A DNA stretch of 44,559 bases from Muribaculaceae bacterium (lineage in GTDB: Bacteria > Bacteroidota > Bacteroidia > Bacteroidales > Muribaculaceae): positions 1-44,559 of the forward strand of contig VSPO01000011.1 of the NCBI GenBank assembly GCA_009775375.1. Reading direction: 5' to 3'. The translations under genes were made by a program, and so were the position numbers. The notes under the pieces are model-generated. The model saw nothing but the letters and a program-made list of their open reading frames with translations, was not told the origin of the DNA and did not search any database. Shown here piece by piece: positions 7,766 through 16,533 of this stretch; the stretch's first letter is position 1; each line of letters starts with the position of its first letter.

Positions 7766-10700
7766 ATGACAAAAAAACAGCAGCTCAAGGATCGATTCCT
7801 CGCATGGATGATTCTTCTATGTGTAGCCTTGCCGATGCAAGTGTGGGCACAGAAACTGACCGTCACAGGCACGGTAGTAGAACAGAACGGCGAACCCGTG
7901 ATCGGGGCAACCGTAATGGAGAAGGGCACGGCCAACGGCACGAGCACCGACATCGACGGAAACTTCACAATCAATGTCGACGTAAAAGGAACTCTTGTGG
8001 TCTCCTATATAGGATATGAGACGCAGGAATTGAAAGTGGACGGTCGCACGCGAATCGACATCACCATTAAGGAGAACGAGCAGGTGCTCGACGAAGTAGT
8101 GGTGGTGGGCTACGGCACGATGAAAAAAAGCGACATGACCGGAGCAATCTCAAGCGTCAGCGGAAAGGACCTTGCCAAGCGGGCCACCACCAACCCCGCA
8201 GAGGCTCTCCAAGGCAAGATCGCCGGCGTCAACATCATGAAGAGTGGCGGAAACGCCGGGGCAGGCGTATCGGTGAAAATCCGTGGAGTCAAGACCTTCG
8301 GCAACAACGAACCCCTCTATATCATCGACGGCTTCCCAGGCGACATCAATGCCGTCAATCCCCAGGATATCCAGAGCCTTGAGGTGCTTAAGGACGGCGC
8401 GGCAGCGGCCATCTACGGCTCCGTGGCTGCCAACGGCGTGGTGCTCATCACGACCAAATCCGGAGCCAAAGGTGACGTGAAAGTGGATTTCACCACCTAT
8501 CTCAGCTGGACCAATATCGCCAACAAACTCGAAATGCTCGACGCCGACGCCTACAAACAGGTGCACAGCCAGATGTATGACAACTGGAACATGCACGTGG
8601 AGAAACATAAGGATATTTATGATCCCCAGGGAGAGAGTGCATGGCAAAACTCCCAGCTTCAGGCTCCCGCATACATCAGCAACAATACCGGAGTCAACAC
8701 CAATTGGCAGGACGCAATGACCCGCACCGGATTCACCCAGAACTACATGCTCAGCGTGCGTGGCGGCAGCGACTTCGGACGCTACTCGATCAGCTACAAC
8801 CATTCTGACGACAAAGGCATATTCCTCGGCAACCAACACCGCCAGGACATTGCCCGCATGAAAGTCAACGCTTCCAAATACATCTTCGACTTCGAGGCAA
8901 ACCTCGCCTTCAAATACACCAAGAGCGAGCAGCCACAATATCAGATCAAGGAGATGTATGGCATCTCCCCACTCGTCCCCATCTACAACGAAAACAACGA
9001 ATACAGCTTCGGCCTGACCAACTTCGACGGACTTCCCAACAACCGCAACGTCATGGCCGACAACCACTACCGCAACAGCGAGGCCCGCTACTACCACACC
9101 ACGGCCAACGCCGCGATCACCGTCCGCTTCACCCCCTGGCTCAACTTCAAGACAAGCTATGCATATCGCGGAGAGCATGAGCGCGACAAATATCACACGC
9201 CTCCCTACGTGGCCGACGTCCGCGCCAAGACGGAATACCCCTATAACGAGGAGACAACCGCCTATTGGGAAGAGCAGCTTTGCGAGAACGTCCTGTCGTT
9301 TAACAAGGAATTCGGTCTGCATTCCGTGCAGGCAGTGGCCGGCGCTTCCATCATGAGGCGCAAATACACATGGAACACCGTCGGAGTCGAGGGAAAAACC
9401 ACGACCTACAAGGTGGAGAACGGCGAACTCGTGATCGGTGAGGCCCCCGGAGGATTCCTTGACCCGAGCTTTGACACAATAGGAGCCGGCGACGGAGGCA
9501 CATTCTCCGGCGACGGAAGCCGCTGGGACTATCGCCGCGTGTCGTACTTCGGACGCGTGAACTACAACTTCGACAACCGCTATCTCGTGCAGGCCACAGT
9601 GCGTCGCGACGGATCAAGCAAGTTCGGTTCTGAAAACCGTTGGGGCACATTCCCCTCCGTCGCACTCGGATGGCGCCTCTCCAATGAATCCTTCTTCCCG
9701 CAAGACACGCCAATCAGCAACCTCAAGCTTCGTGCCAGCTGGGGCCGCCTCGGCAACGAGAACGCCCTCGGATACTACGACTTCCTCGCCTTGATCAGCA
9801 CATACAACAACAAATACCAGGGATACGTGCAAGGCAACGGCGACAACGCCTGGACGGGAAGCATCGCCCGCGCCCTTGAAAACCGTTCTCTGAAATGGGA
9901 GACCACTGACACCAAAAACGTCGGCATCGACTACGGTCTGTTCAACAACCACCTGAACGGTTCGATCAACTGGTATTACAACAAAACGGAAGACCTCCTC
10001 ATCACGAAAGTGCTTCCTCCATCGGCAGGATTGACAAGCCCCATCCTCAACGTCGGCAAAATGCGCAACACGGGCGTGGAAATCGAGGTGAACTACCAGG
10101 ATTCAAAAGCCGGATGGGACTACAACTTCGGCCTCAACCTCGCCACGACAAGCAACAAAGTGCTCGAACTTTCAGACGCCAACCAAGTGCTCTACGGAGA
10201 AGGCCTAAAATTCGGCACGGAGCATTTCCCGACCCAGACAATGGTGGGACGCCCGATTGGCTCATTCTATCTCTACAAGACCGACGGACTCTTCCAGAGC
10301 GATGAGGAGGCCCGCGGATACGTCAACGCCAAAGGGGAGAAACTACAGCCTTATGCCGATGCCGGCGACGTGAAGTTTGTCGACGTCAACGGCGACGGCG
10401 TAATCAACGATGCCGACAAAGTGGAATGTGGCTCAGGCATTCCCAAGCTGGAGGTGAACCTCAACTTCAGCGTCGCATGGAAAGGCTTCGACCTTTCGGG
10501 CGTGCTTGGCAGCGCATGGGGCCACAAGCTCTACAACGGCAACAAATACTTCTACGAGAGCATGAACGCAGGCTCCAACTTCCTGACCTCCACTCTCGAC
10601 GCATGGACCCCGACCAACACGGCCACATCCGTGCCCCGCGCCATCTTCAACGACCCCAACGGCAACCTCAAGGAGAGCGACCGCTTCCTGGAGAACGGCA

Positions 10701-10936
10701 ACTTCGTGCGCCTGCGCCAGATACAGCTCGGCTACACGATTCCGGCCAACCTCACCCGCAAGGCCTACATCGAGAACGTGCGCTTCTACTTTGCCGCCGA
10801 CAACCTTTTCACCATCACCGGCTACAAAGGGGTGGACCCCGAGTTTTCACGCGCCAACGTGCTCAACACCGGCATAGACAAGCTCATCTATCCTTTCACC
10901 AGGACGTTTACGATCGGCGCGCAAGTCTCCTTCTAA
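7766..10936 (+). CDS. SusC/RagA-type TonB-dependent outer-membrane transporter (PUL 1)
   Basis: This 1056-residue protein imports oligomers across the outer membrane with energy from TonB. Residues 1-28 are a signal peptide ending VWAQ. Residues about 30-105 are the carboxypeptidase-like regulatory domain (GTVVEQNGEPVIGATV, GTSTDIDGNFTI). The TonB box LDEVVVVGYG is at about 108-117. The plug follows (about 120-235) and then the barrel, ending RTFTIGAQVSF. Length is normal for the family. A promoter precedes it, and SusD follows 31 bases after the stop, so they form the usual pair. Substrate cannot be read from SusC; the operon's enzymes suggest galactose- and alpha-glucose-containing glycans. 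Confidence 0.93.
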   Translation: MTKKQQLKDRFLAWMILLCVALPMQVWAQKLTVTGTVVEQNGEPVIGATVMEKGTANGTSTDIDGNFTINVDVKGTLVVSYIGYETQELKVDGRTRIDITIKENEQVLDEVVVVGYGTMKKSDMTGAISSVSGKDLAKRATTNPAEALQGKIAGVNIMKSGGNAGAGVSVKIRGVKTFGNNEPLYIIDGFPGDINAVNPQDIQSLEVLKDGAAAAIYGSVAANGVVLITTKSGAKGDVKVDFTTYLSWTNIANKLEMLDADAYKQVHSQMYDNWNMHVEKHKDIYDPQGESAWQNSQLQAPAYISNNTGVNTNWQDAMTRTGFTQNYMLSVRGGSDFGRYSISYNHSDDKGIFLGNQHRQDIARMKVNASKYIFDFEANLAFKYTKSEQPQYQIKEMYGISPLVPIYNENNEYSFGLTNFDGLPNNRNVMADNHYRNSEARYYHTTANAAITVRFTPWLNFKTSYAYRGEHERDKYHTPPYVADVRAKTEYPYNEETTAYWEEQLCENVLSFNKEFGLHSVQAVAGASIMRRKYTWNTVGVEGKTTTYKVENGELVIGEAPGGFLDPSFDTIGAGDGGTFSGDGSRWDYRRVSYFGRVNYNFDNRYLVQATVRRDGSSKFGSENRWGTFPSVALGWRLSNESFFPQDTPISNLKLRASWGRLGNENALGYYDFLALISTYNNKYQGYVQGNGDNAWTGSIARALENRSLKWETTDTKNVGIDYGLFNNHLNGSINWYYNKTEDLLITKVLPPSAGLTSPILNVGKMRNTGVEIEVNYQDSKAGWDYNFGLNLATTSNKVLELSDANQVLYGEGLKFGTEHFPTQTMVGRPIGSFYLYKTDGLFQSDEEARGYVNAKGEKLQPYADAGDVKFVDVNGDGVINDADKVECGSGIPKLEVNLNFSVAWKGFDLSGVLGSAWGHKLYNGNKYFYESMNAGSNFLTSTLDAWTPTNTATSVPRAIFNDPNGNLKESDRFLENGNFVRLRQIQLGYTIPANLTRKAYIENVRFYFAADNLFTITGYKGVDPEFSRANVLNTGIDKLIYPFTRTFTIGAQVSF

Positions 10937-10967
10937 TCCTCAGCAACATATAAAAACAAGAATAGAC

Positions 10968-12479
10968 ATGAAATCCAAGATAATGATTCCGGCCCTCCTC
11001 CTGATGGCCGCATCCTTCTCCTCCTGCGAAGACTATCTGACCGTGGAGAGTCCCGACCAGCTCACATCCTCCAGCTTCTGGAGAGACCGCAGCGACGCCG
11101 AAGCCGGTCTTGCCGCCGCCTACTCCCAGCTTGAATATTATATCGACACATGGGAATTCGCCGAGGTGAAATGGCCCGTGGAGGCATTCCGCGAGGACGT
11201 CGTCACGATCGGCTCCGACGTCCCCAACTATCCCAACTGGATGGAGCTCTACAACTTCAGCTACACCAACGGCAACTCGCAGTTCTCAAGCTATTGGAGC
11301 AACAACTACCGCGGCCTCAGCTTCTCCAATCAGGTCGTGCAAAAGGTGGCTGAGATTCCCGACGACAAGATAGAGGCATCCGTGCGCGATCAAATCGTCA
11401 ACGAGGCCCGCTTCCTCCGCGCATACTACCACACCAAACTCCTCCTCAACTGGGAGAAAATCGTGGTGCGCGACCATTTCATAACGAATCAGGCCGACCT
11501 GAGCGCCCCCCTCTCCGAGCGCGATGCAGCCTGGGATTTCATCATCCAAGACCTTGAGGCTGCCACGGCCCTCCCCGTCAGCCACGACGCCGACCATCTC
11601 GGCCGGGCCACAAAGGGCGCGGCGTATGCATATCTCGGACTGGCTTGCCTGACCCGCGCCTACGAGGAGCCCTCCCGGAAAAATGAATGGCTCGAAAAGG
11701 CCGTGTCGGCCCTTGACAACGTGAAGGGCTACAGCCTGGAGAAGGATTACGCCTCCATGTTCAATGCCTCCAACAAAAACTGCAAGGAATCGGTTTTCGA
11801 GCTCCAGACCTCGATGAGCAATGCCAATGGCGCAAACTACCGCACCCAGCTCCATCGCTGGATCGGCTGTAGCGAGCTTTGGGGCTGGGACGAGATCCTT
11901 CCCTCCACGACCCTTATGAATGAATTCCGCAAAGAGGGAGAGATTGCCTCCACGGGCCGTTATGACTCCCGTATGTATGCCACTGTGTTCTTCAAGTGTG
12001 ACTACTTCAACAACGGCGAAGGGAACGTATTCGGATATGATTATGACGCATGGTTCAAGGGGGCAGACAAACCGGCCTTCCGCAAGTTCCTTCCCGCCGA
12101 CTATGCCGGGATGGAATCCAACTACTGTGCAATCAATATCCCATTGATGCGTTATTCAAACGTGCTCCTCATGAAAGCGGAGGCACTCAATGAGCTCGGA
12201 AGGACCGCTCAGGCGATTCCCCTGATCAACGAGGTGCGCGACGTGCACGGTGACATGCCCGCCATGACAGGGACCACGCAAGAGGCTGTCAGGGCGCAGA
12301 TCGAGCATGAGCGCATGATAGAGTTCCCGCTTGAGAACTGGCGCTGGTATGACCTCCGCCGCTGGGGCAAGACCGCACAGGCCATGCAGGCCGCAGGCCG
12401 CGCCGGCTACGACGAGACACGCGCTTTCTATCCTGTGCCTCTGACGGAAATCAATAATAACGACCAAATCAGCAAATAA
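10968..12479 (+). CDS. SusD/RagB-type surface glycan-binding lipoprotein (PUL 1)
   Basis: This 503-residue lipoprotein is the lid and binding partner of the preceding SusC. The signal peptide ends in a lipobox with Cys20 (ASFSSC), followed by EDYLTVESPDQLT, typical of SusD N-termini. The TPR-like helical scaffold and the C-terminal RagB/SusD region are recognisable (PLENWRWYDLRRWGKT; final AFYPVPLTEINNN). Length is normal. The stop codon overlaps the start of the next gene by one base (TAATG), so the exporter gene that follows is tightly coupled to SusD. Confidence 0.93.
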   Translation: MKSKIMIPALLLMAASFSSCEDYLTVESPDQLTSSSFWRDRSDAEAGLAAAYSQLEYYIDTWEFAEVKWPVEAFREDVVTIGSDVPNYPNWMELYNFSYTNGNSQFSSYWSNNYRGLSFSNQVVQKVAEIPDDKIEASVRDQIVNEARFLRAYYHTKLLLNWEKIVVRDHFITNQADLSAPLSERDAAWDFIIQDLEAATALPVSHDADHLGRATKGAAYAYLGLACLTRAYEEPSRKNEWLEKAVSALDNVKGYSLEKDYASMFNASNKNCKESVFELQTSMSNANGANYRTQLHRWIGCSELWGWDEILPSTTLMNEFRKEGEIASTGRYDSRMYATVFFKCDYFNNGEGNVFGYDYDAWFKGADKPAFRKFLPADYAGMESNYCAINIPLMRYSNVLLMKAEALNELGRTAQAIPLINEVRDVHGDMPAMTGTTQEAVRAQIEHERMIEFPLENWRWYDLRRWGKTAQAMQAAGRAGYDETRAFYPVPLTEINNNDQISK

Positions 12480-12760
12480 TGTTCACGATTATTCTCATCA
12501 TGGCCTCCGGCATCGCCATAGGCTGGCTCCTAAGGGGGAGGAAACTCCCCTTCCTGGGGCGCGTCACGAATGTCCTCATATGGGTGCTTCTGTTTCTACT
12601 CGGAGTGGAGGTAGGAGGCGATGAGAGGATAATCCGTGGGATTGCCTCCCTTGGGGTGGAGGCTGCCTTGGTGGCTCTCGCCGGAGTGGCGGGATGCGCA
12701 CTTCTTTGCATACTTTTATGGCGTCATGCCAAAGGCGGCAAGGGGGACGCACGCAAATGA
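12479..12760 (+). CDS. LysO-family exporter, N-terminal part
   Basis: This 93-residue integral membrane protein has about three hydrophobic segments (FTIILIMASGIAIGWLL, VLIWVLLFLLGVEVGG, ALVALAGVAGCALLCILLW). It matches the N-terminal half of the LysO/YbjE (DUF340) lysine exporter. It starts in the last base of the SusD stop and its TGA overlaps the ATG of the C-terminal part, so the transporter is encoded as two chains. As far as I recall, Bacteroidetes often encode LysO this way, so the split is probably not a frameshift. LysO exports L-lysine and toxic analogues. Its place directly behind SusD is unusual. Confidence 0.72.
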   Translation: MFTIILIMASGIAIGWLLRGRKLPFLGRVTNVLIWVLLFLLGVEVGGDERIIRGIASLGVEAALVALAGVAGCALLCILLWRHAKGGKGDARK

Positions 12761-13359
12761 AAGGAAGCCTTATCATAGTGGCGTTTTTCATAGCCGGCAC
12801 CATAGCCGGCTACGCCGGATGGCTCAGCATAGACAATCTCGGGGTGGACGTCAGTTTCATCGCCCTCTCCCTTCTGATGCTATGCGTCGGGATAGGAGTC
12901 GGCAACGACATCGGAGCCCTCAAAGGACTCCGCACGCTCAATCCGCGCCTGCTTCTGCTCCCTGTCGTCACCATCGCCGGCACCCTGCTCGGCTGCTGCC
13001 TCATCGCCCTGCTGCTCCCCTGGCGCCAACTGACCGACGTGCTTGCCATAGGCAGCGGATTCGGCTACTACTCCCTTTCGAGTATCTTCATCACCGAATA
13101 CCGAGGCGCAGAGCTTGGCACCGTAGCACTTCTCGCCAATATCTCCCGCGAGATAATAACCCTGCTCGGCGCCCCGCTCCTTGCACGCTTCTTCGGCCCG
13201 TTGGCCCCGATTTCGTCGGGAGGCGCCACCAGCATGGACACCACCCTGCCAATCATCACCAATGTCTCCGGCAAGGAATTCGTGATACTCTCGATCTATC
13301 ACGGATTCGTGGTAGACTTCAGCGTCCCCTTCCTTGTCACGTTGTTTTGCAGTCTGTAG
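12757..13359 (+). CDS. LysO-family exporter, C-terminal part
   Basis: This 200-residue membrane protein has about five or six hydrophobic segments. It carries conserved LysO features such as LMLCVGIGVGNDIGALKGL, IGSGFGYYSLSSIFITEYRG and LPIITNVSGKEF. I chose ATG 12757 because it overlaps the preceding TGA in an ATGA and gives a clean first membrane helix; upstream in-frame ATGs would add a polar, unlikely N-terminus. Together with the preceding small protein it makes a full-length LysO. In this operon it could remove lysine, hydroxylysine or another lysine-like product of glycopeptide breakdown; that role is inference. Confidence 0.77.
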   Translation: MKGSLIIVAFFIAGTIAGYAGWLSIDNLGVDVSFIALSLLMLCVGIGVGNDIGALKGLRTLNPRLLLLPVVTIAGTLLGCCLIALLLPWRQLTDVLAIGSGFGYYSLSSIFITEYRGAELGTVALLANISREIITLLGAPLLARFFGPLAPISSGGATSMDTTLPIITNVSGKEFVILSIYHGFVVDFSVPFLVTLFCSL

Positions 13360-13408
13360 GGCTGCTTATTTTCAGGCATTTCCCATCTGACTATCCAATT
13401 TCAATATC

Positions 13409-16400
13409 ATGCAGAAAACCATCATAACATTGGCTCTGACCGCAGTCTCCGCCATGGGGGCGCTTGCATCCCCTCCATGGCAAGACCAAAGGGTCAATTC
13501 AATCAACCGCGAGCCGATGAACGCGCATATTCTGCCGTTCGCCTCGCAAAAGGCGGCTCTTGACAACCGCTCGCTTCCCGCTTCCCAACGCTATTCCTCC
13601 CTCACGGGGCAGCGTCGCGTCTCGCTCGACGGGACTTGGGATTTCCTCTACTTCAGGAATGATTCACTGTGCCCGGAGAATATCCACCATTCACGTCTCA
13701 AAAAGCCCTCACGGATTGAAGTGCCGGGCAGCTGGGAGCTTCAGGGTTTTGACGCGCCTATCTATACGGATACGCGCTATCCCTTTCCGGCGAATCCCCC
13801 TTACGTGCCTGCGGACTACAATCCCGTGGGGGTCTATCAACGAGAAATCTCCTTGCCCGCCTCATGGGGGGACATGGACGTTTTCCTTGAATTCGAAGGG
13901 GTGGAATCCGCCTACTATGTCTATCTCAACGACCAACTGATAGGCTATGCCGAAGACAGCCGGCTTCCCTCCCGCTTCAAGATAAACGGGAAATACAAGA
14001 AAGGAAAAAACCGGCTGACCGTGAAGGCCTACCGATACAGCGACGGTTCGTATCTCGAAGGGCAGGACTATTGGAAATACAGTGGCATCGAACGCAGCGT
14101 TTCGCTGACGGCGCGTCCCGCGTCGAGAGTCGAGGATTTCGAAATTTCCGCACCCCTCGTGAATTCCTATCGCGACGGCGACTTCTCGCTTCGCCTGAAG
14201 ATGGATTCCCCGACGAAAGGGGAGAGGGTGGACGTAGCCCTTTCCCTCGGCGGCAACCCGATATGGAGCGACAGCCACGCGATGGCTTCCTCCACAGATA
14301 GCATCCTGACGTTTCGCCATATGGTGGAGGATGCATCCCCCTGGAGCGCGGAGACTCCCGACACGTATCTTCTGATCGTCACCCACCGCGATGCGTCCGG
14401 AAAGGAGAAGGAGTCGTTTACCCATCCTTTCGGATTCCGCACGGTGGAGATGAACTGCGGCCGTCAGCTCGTCAATGGCAAGGCAGTGCTCTTCAAGGGA
14501 GTCAACCGTCATGAGCACGACCCGAGGAAAGGGCGCACCGTGGATGTCGCGTCGATGCTGGAAGACATACGCCTCATGAAACTCAACAACATCAACTCCG
14601 TGCGCAATTGCCATTATCCCAATAATTGGCAATGGTATGAACTCTGTACGGAATACGGCCTCTACATGGTGGACGAGGCCAACATAGAGAGCCACGGCAT
14701 GGAGGCACATCCCGACGGGACGCTTGCCAACATGGCCGGATGGGATATCCCTTTCAAAGAGAGAATGGGGAGGATGATTGCCCGCGACCGCAATTTCTCC
14801 TGCATCGTCACATGGTCGCTCGGCAATGAGTCGGGCTACGGGAAACACTTCGAGACGCTCTATGATTATGCGCGGGAGATGGATCCGTCGCGCCCCGTGC
14901 AATATGAGGGTGGCGGCTACAACGCCAAGAGCGATATATATTGCCCGATGTATGCCCGTCCGTGGGCTTTGGTGCGCCACGTCAACCAGCGTGACGCCCG
15001 CCCTATGATCCTTTGCGAATATGCCCACGCGATGGGCAACAGCGTAGGCAACCTCCAGGGCTATTGGGACCTCATCTACAAATACGACCAGCTTCAGGGC
15101 GGGTTCATCTGGGACTGGGTTGACCAGACTTTCGCGAAGAAAGATGAAAAGGGGCGCAAGATCTGGGCCTTCGGCGGCGACATGGGATTCGCCGGCGTGG
15201 TCAATGATTCTAATTTCTGCGCCAACGGGCTTGTGGATGCCGACCGCATACCTCATCCCCATCTTGCAGAGGTGAAAAAAGTGTTGCAATATATTCATTT
15301 CAAGCCGGTGGACTTCAAGCCCGAAGTGGTGGAGGTGGTCAACAGACACGATTTCCTGACGCTCGACGGCTATGACCTGAAATGGCAGCTGCTTCGCGAC
15401 GGAGGAATCGTCAGGGAAGGAATGCTGTCGTTCCCCGAAGTTAAAGCCGGAGAATCCACCCCGATGCGCATTCCATACGGAGCCATAGGGAACGACGGGG
15501 AATATTTCCTGACCCTCCGGGCCTTCACGAAAGAAGACGCGCCGATTGTACCGAAAGGTCATGAGGTAGCCACGGCCCAATGGGCATTGACACCCTTCGT
15601 GGCCCCTGAGCGCACCTGTTCGCAGTCCACTGCCGGAATGGAGGAGAGAGACGGCAACGTCATACTGTCGTCAGGCAAGGATGTGCTGGCCTTCTCACAG
15701 ACTGAAGGCTCGCTTGTCTCCTGGAAAAGCGGAGGCCGCGAGTTTGTCAAATCCGCAATGCGCCCGAATTTCTGGCGCCCGCTGACCGACAACGACGTTC
15801 CCAACGGACATCTTGACAGATGCGGAGTATGGCGCACGGCGGCAGACGAGATGAAACTTGAGAGCTTCGGAAAGGCAGTGTCGGCCGACGGCTCAACGGT
15901 CTTGGCCGCCGTCTATCGCATACCCCGGCTCGACGTGACGATGAATCTGGAATACAGCCTTGACAACGAATCGGGGCTTCACGTCGGCTGCCGATTCATC
16001 CCCGGCAGCAAACCGCTACCCGAGCTACCCCGGCTTGGCATGACCATGACCTTGCCCGGCGACTACGACAGGATGGAATGGTATGGACGCGGCCCGGGAG
16101 AGAGCTATCCCGACCGGAGCGAATCGCAATTGATAGGACGGTATTCAAGCACGGTTTGGGACCAGTATCATCCCTACGTCAGAGCGCAGGAGACAGGCAA
16201 CCATTGCGACGTGCGCTGGCTCTCGCTGACCGACGCTAATGGCAGCGGACTTCTCGTCAGGGGAGACGCCCCTCTCAATGTCGGGGCATGGAAATTCCCG
16301 CAATCCGAACTCGAATACGTCCCCGCCATGATCGAACGCCGCCACGGAGGGAGCATAGCACCCCAAGACATGGTGACGCTCAACATCGACCACCGGATGA

Positions 16401-16531
16401 TGGGGGTCGGAGGCGACAATACGTGGGGAGCGCAGGTGCATCCCGAGTTTACGGTCCCCCCGCTTGAGCAAAGCTTCGGCTTCACGCTGAAGGCCATTGT
16501 CTCGAACGAAAATCTTTCAGACACCCACTAA
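13409..16531 (+). CDS. GH2 beta-galactosidase (LacZ-type)
   Basis: This 1040-residue exported enzyme removes terminal beta-linked galactose. Residues 1-20 form a signal peptide (ITLALTAVSAMGALAS). The order is sugar-binding domain (about 50-235, DGTWDFLYF, DAPIYTDTRYPF), Ig-like domain (about 240-345), TIM barrel (about 347-640) and the LacZ small-chain domain (about 755-1030, EWYGRGPGESYPDR). Glu474 (SLGNESGYG) fits the acid/base and Glu537 (CEYAHAMGNS) the nucleophile. Size agrees with E. coli LacZ. The gene lies 49 bases after the exporter and two bases before the GH63 gene, so it belongs to the PUL 1 operon. Periplasmic location is inferred from the signal peptide. Other GH2 activities are possible, but the LacZ layout is clear. 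Confidence 0.9.
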   Translation: MQKTIITLALTAVSAMGALASPPWQDQRVNSINREPMNAHILPFASQKAALDNRSLPASQRYSSLTGQRRVSLDGTWDFLYFRNDSLCPENIHHSRLKKPSRIEVPGSWELQGFDAPIYTDTRYPFPANPPYVPADYNPVGVYQREISLPASWGDMDVFLEFEGVESAYYVYLNDQLIGYAEDSRLPSRFKINGKYKKGKNRLTVKAYRYSDGSYLEGQDYWKYSGIERSVSLTARPASRVEDFEISAPLVNSYRDGDFSLRLKMDSPTKGERVDVALSLGGNPIWSDSHAMASSTDSILTFRHMVEDASPWSAETPDTYLLIVTHRDASGKEKESFTHPFGFRTVEMNCGRQLVNGKAVLFKGVNRHEHDPRKGRTVDVASMLEDIRLMKLNNINSVRNCHYPNNWQWYELCTEYGLYMVDEANIESHGMEAHPDGTLANMAGWDIPFKERMGRMIARDRNFSCIVTWSLGNESGYGKHFETLYDYAREMDPSRPVQYEGGGYNAKSDIYCPMYARPWALVRHVNQRDARPMILCEYAHAMGNSVGNLQGYWDLIYKYDQLQGGFIWDWVDQTFAKKDEKGRKIWAFGGDMGFAGVVNDSNFCANGLVDADRIPHPHLAEVKKVLQYIHFKPVDFKPEVVEVVNRHDFLTLDGYDLKWQLLRDGGIVREGMLSFPEVKAGESTPMRIPYGAIGNDGEYFLTLRAFTKEDAPIVPKGHEVATAQWALTPFVAPERTCSQSTAGMEERDGNVILSSGKDVLAFSQTEGSLVSWKSGGREFVKSAMRPNFWRPLTDNDVPNGHLDRCGVWRTAADEMKLESFGKAVSADGSTVLAAVYRIPRLDVTMNLEYSLDNESGLHVGCRFIPGSKPLPELPRLGMTMTLPGDYDRMEWYGRGPGESYPDRSESQLIGRYSSTVWDQYHPYVRAQETGNHCDVRWLSLTDANGSGLLVRGDAPLNVGAWKFPQSELEYVPAMIERRHGGSIAPQDMVTLNIDHRMMGVGGDNTWGAQVHPEFTVPPLEQSFGFTLKAIVSNENLSDTH

Positions 16532-16533
16532 AC

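Noticed and set aside
12694..12756. Longer start for the LysO C-terminal part
   Set aside because: It would overlap the N-terminal gene by more than 60 bases and add a polar segment; ATG 12757 gives the ATGA overlap.
12479..13359. LysO gene broken by a frameshift
   Set aside because: Both parts have proper starts and an ATGA junction, and two-chain LysO is, as I recall, usual in Bacteroidetes.
13862..15580. 572-codon open frame on the minus strand
   Set aside because: It lies wholly inside the GH2 gene, is His/Val-rich as antisense of GC-rich coding DNA often is, and has no motif or promoter.
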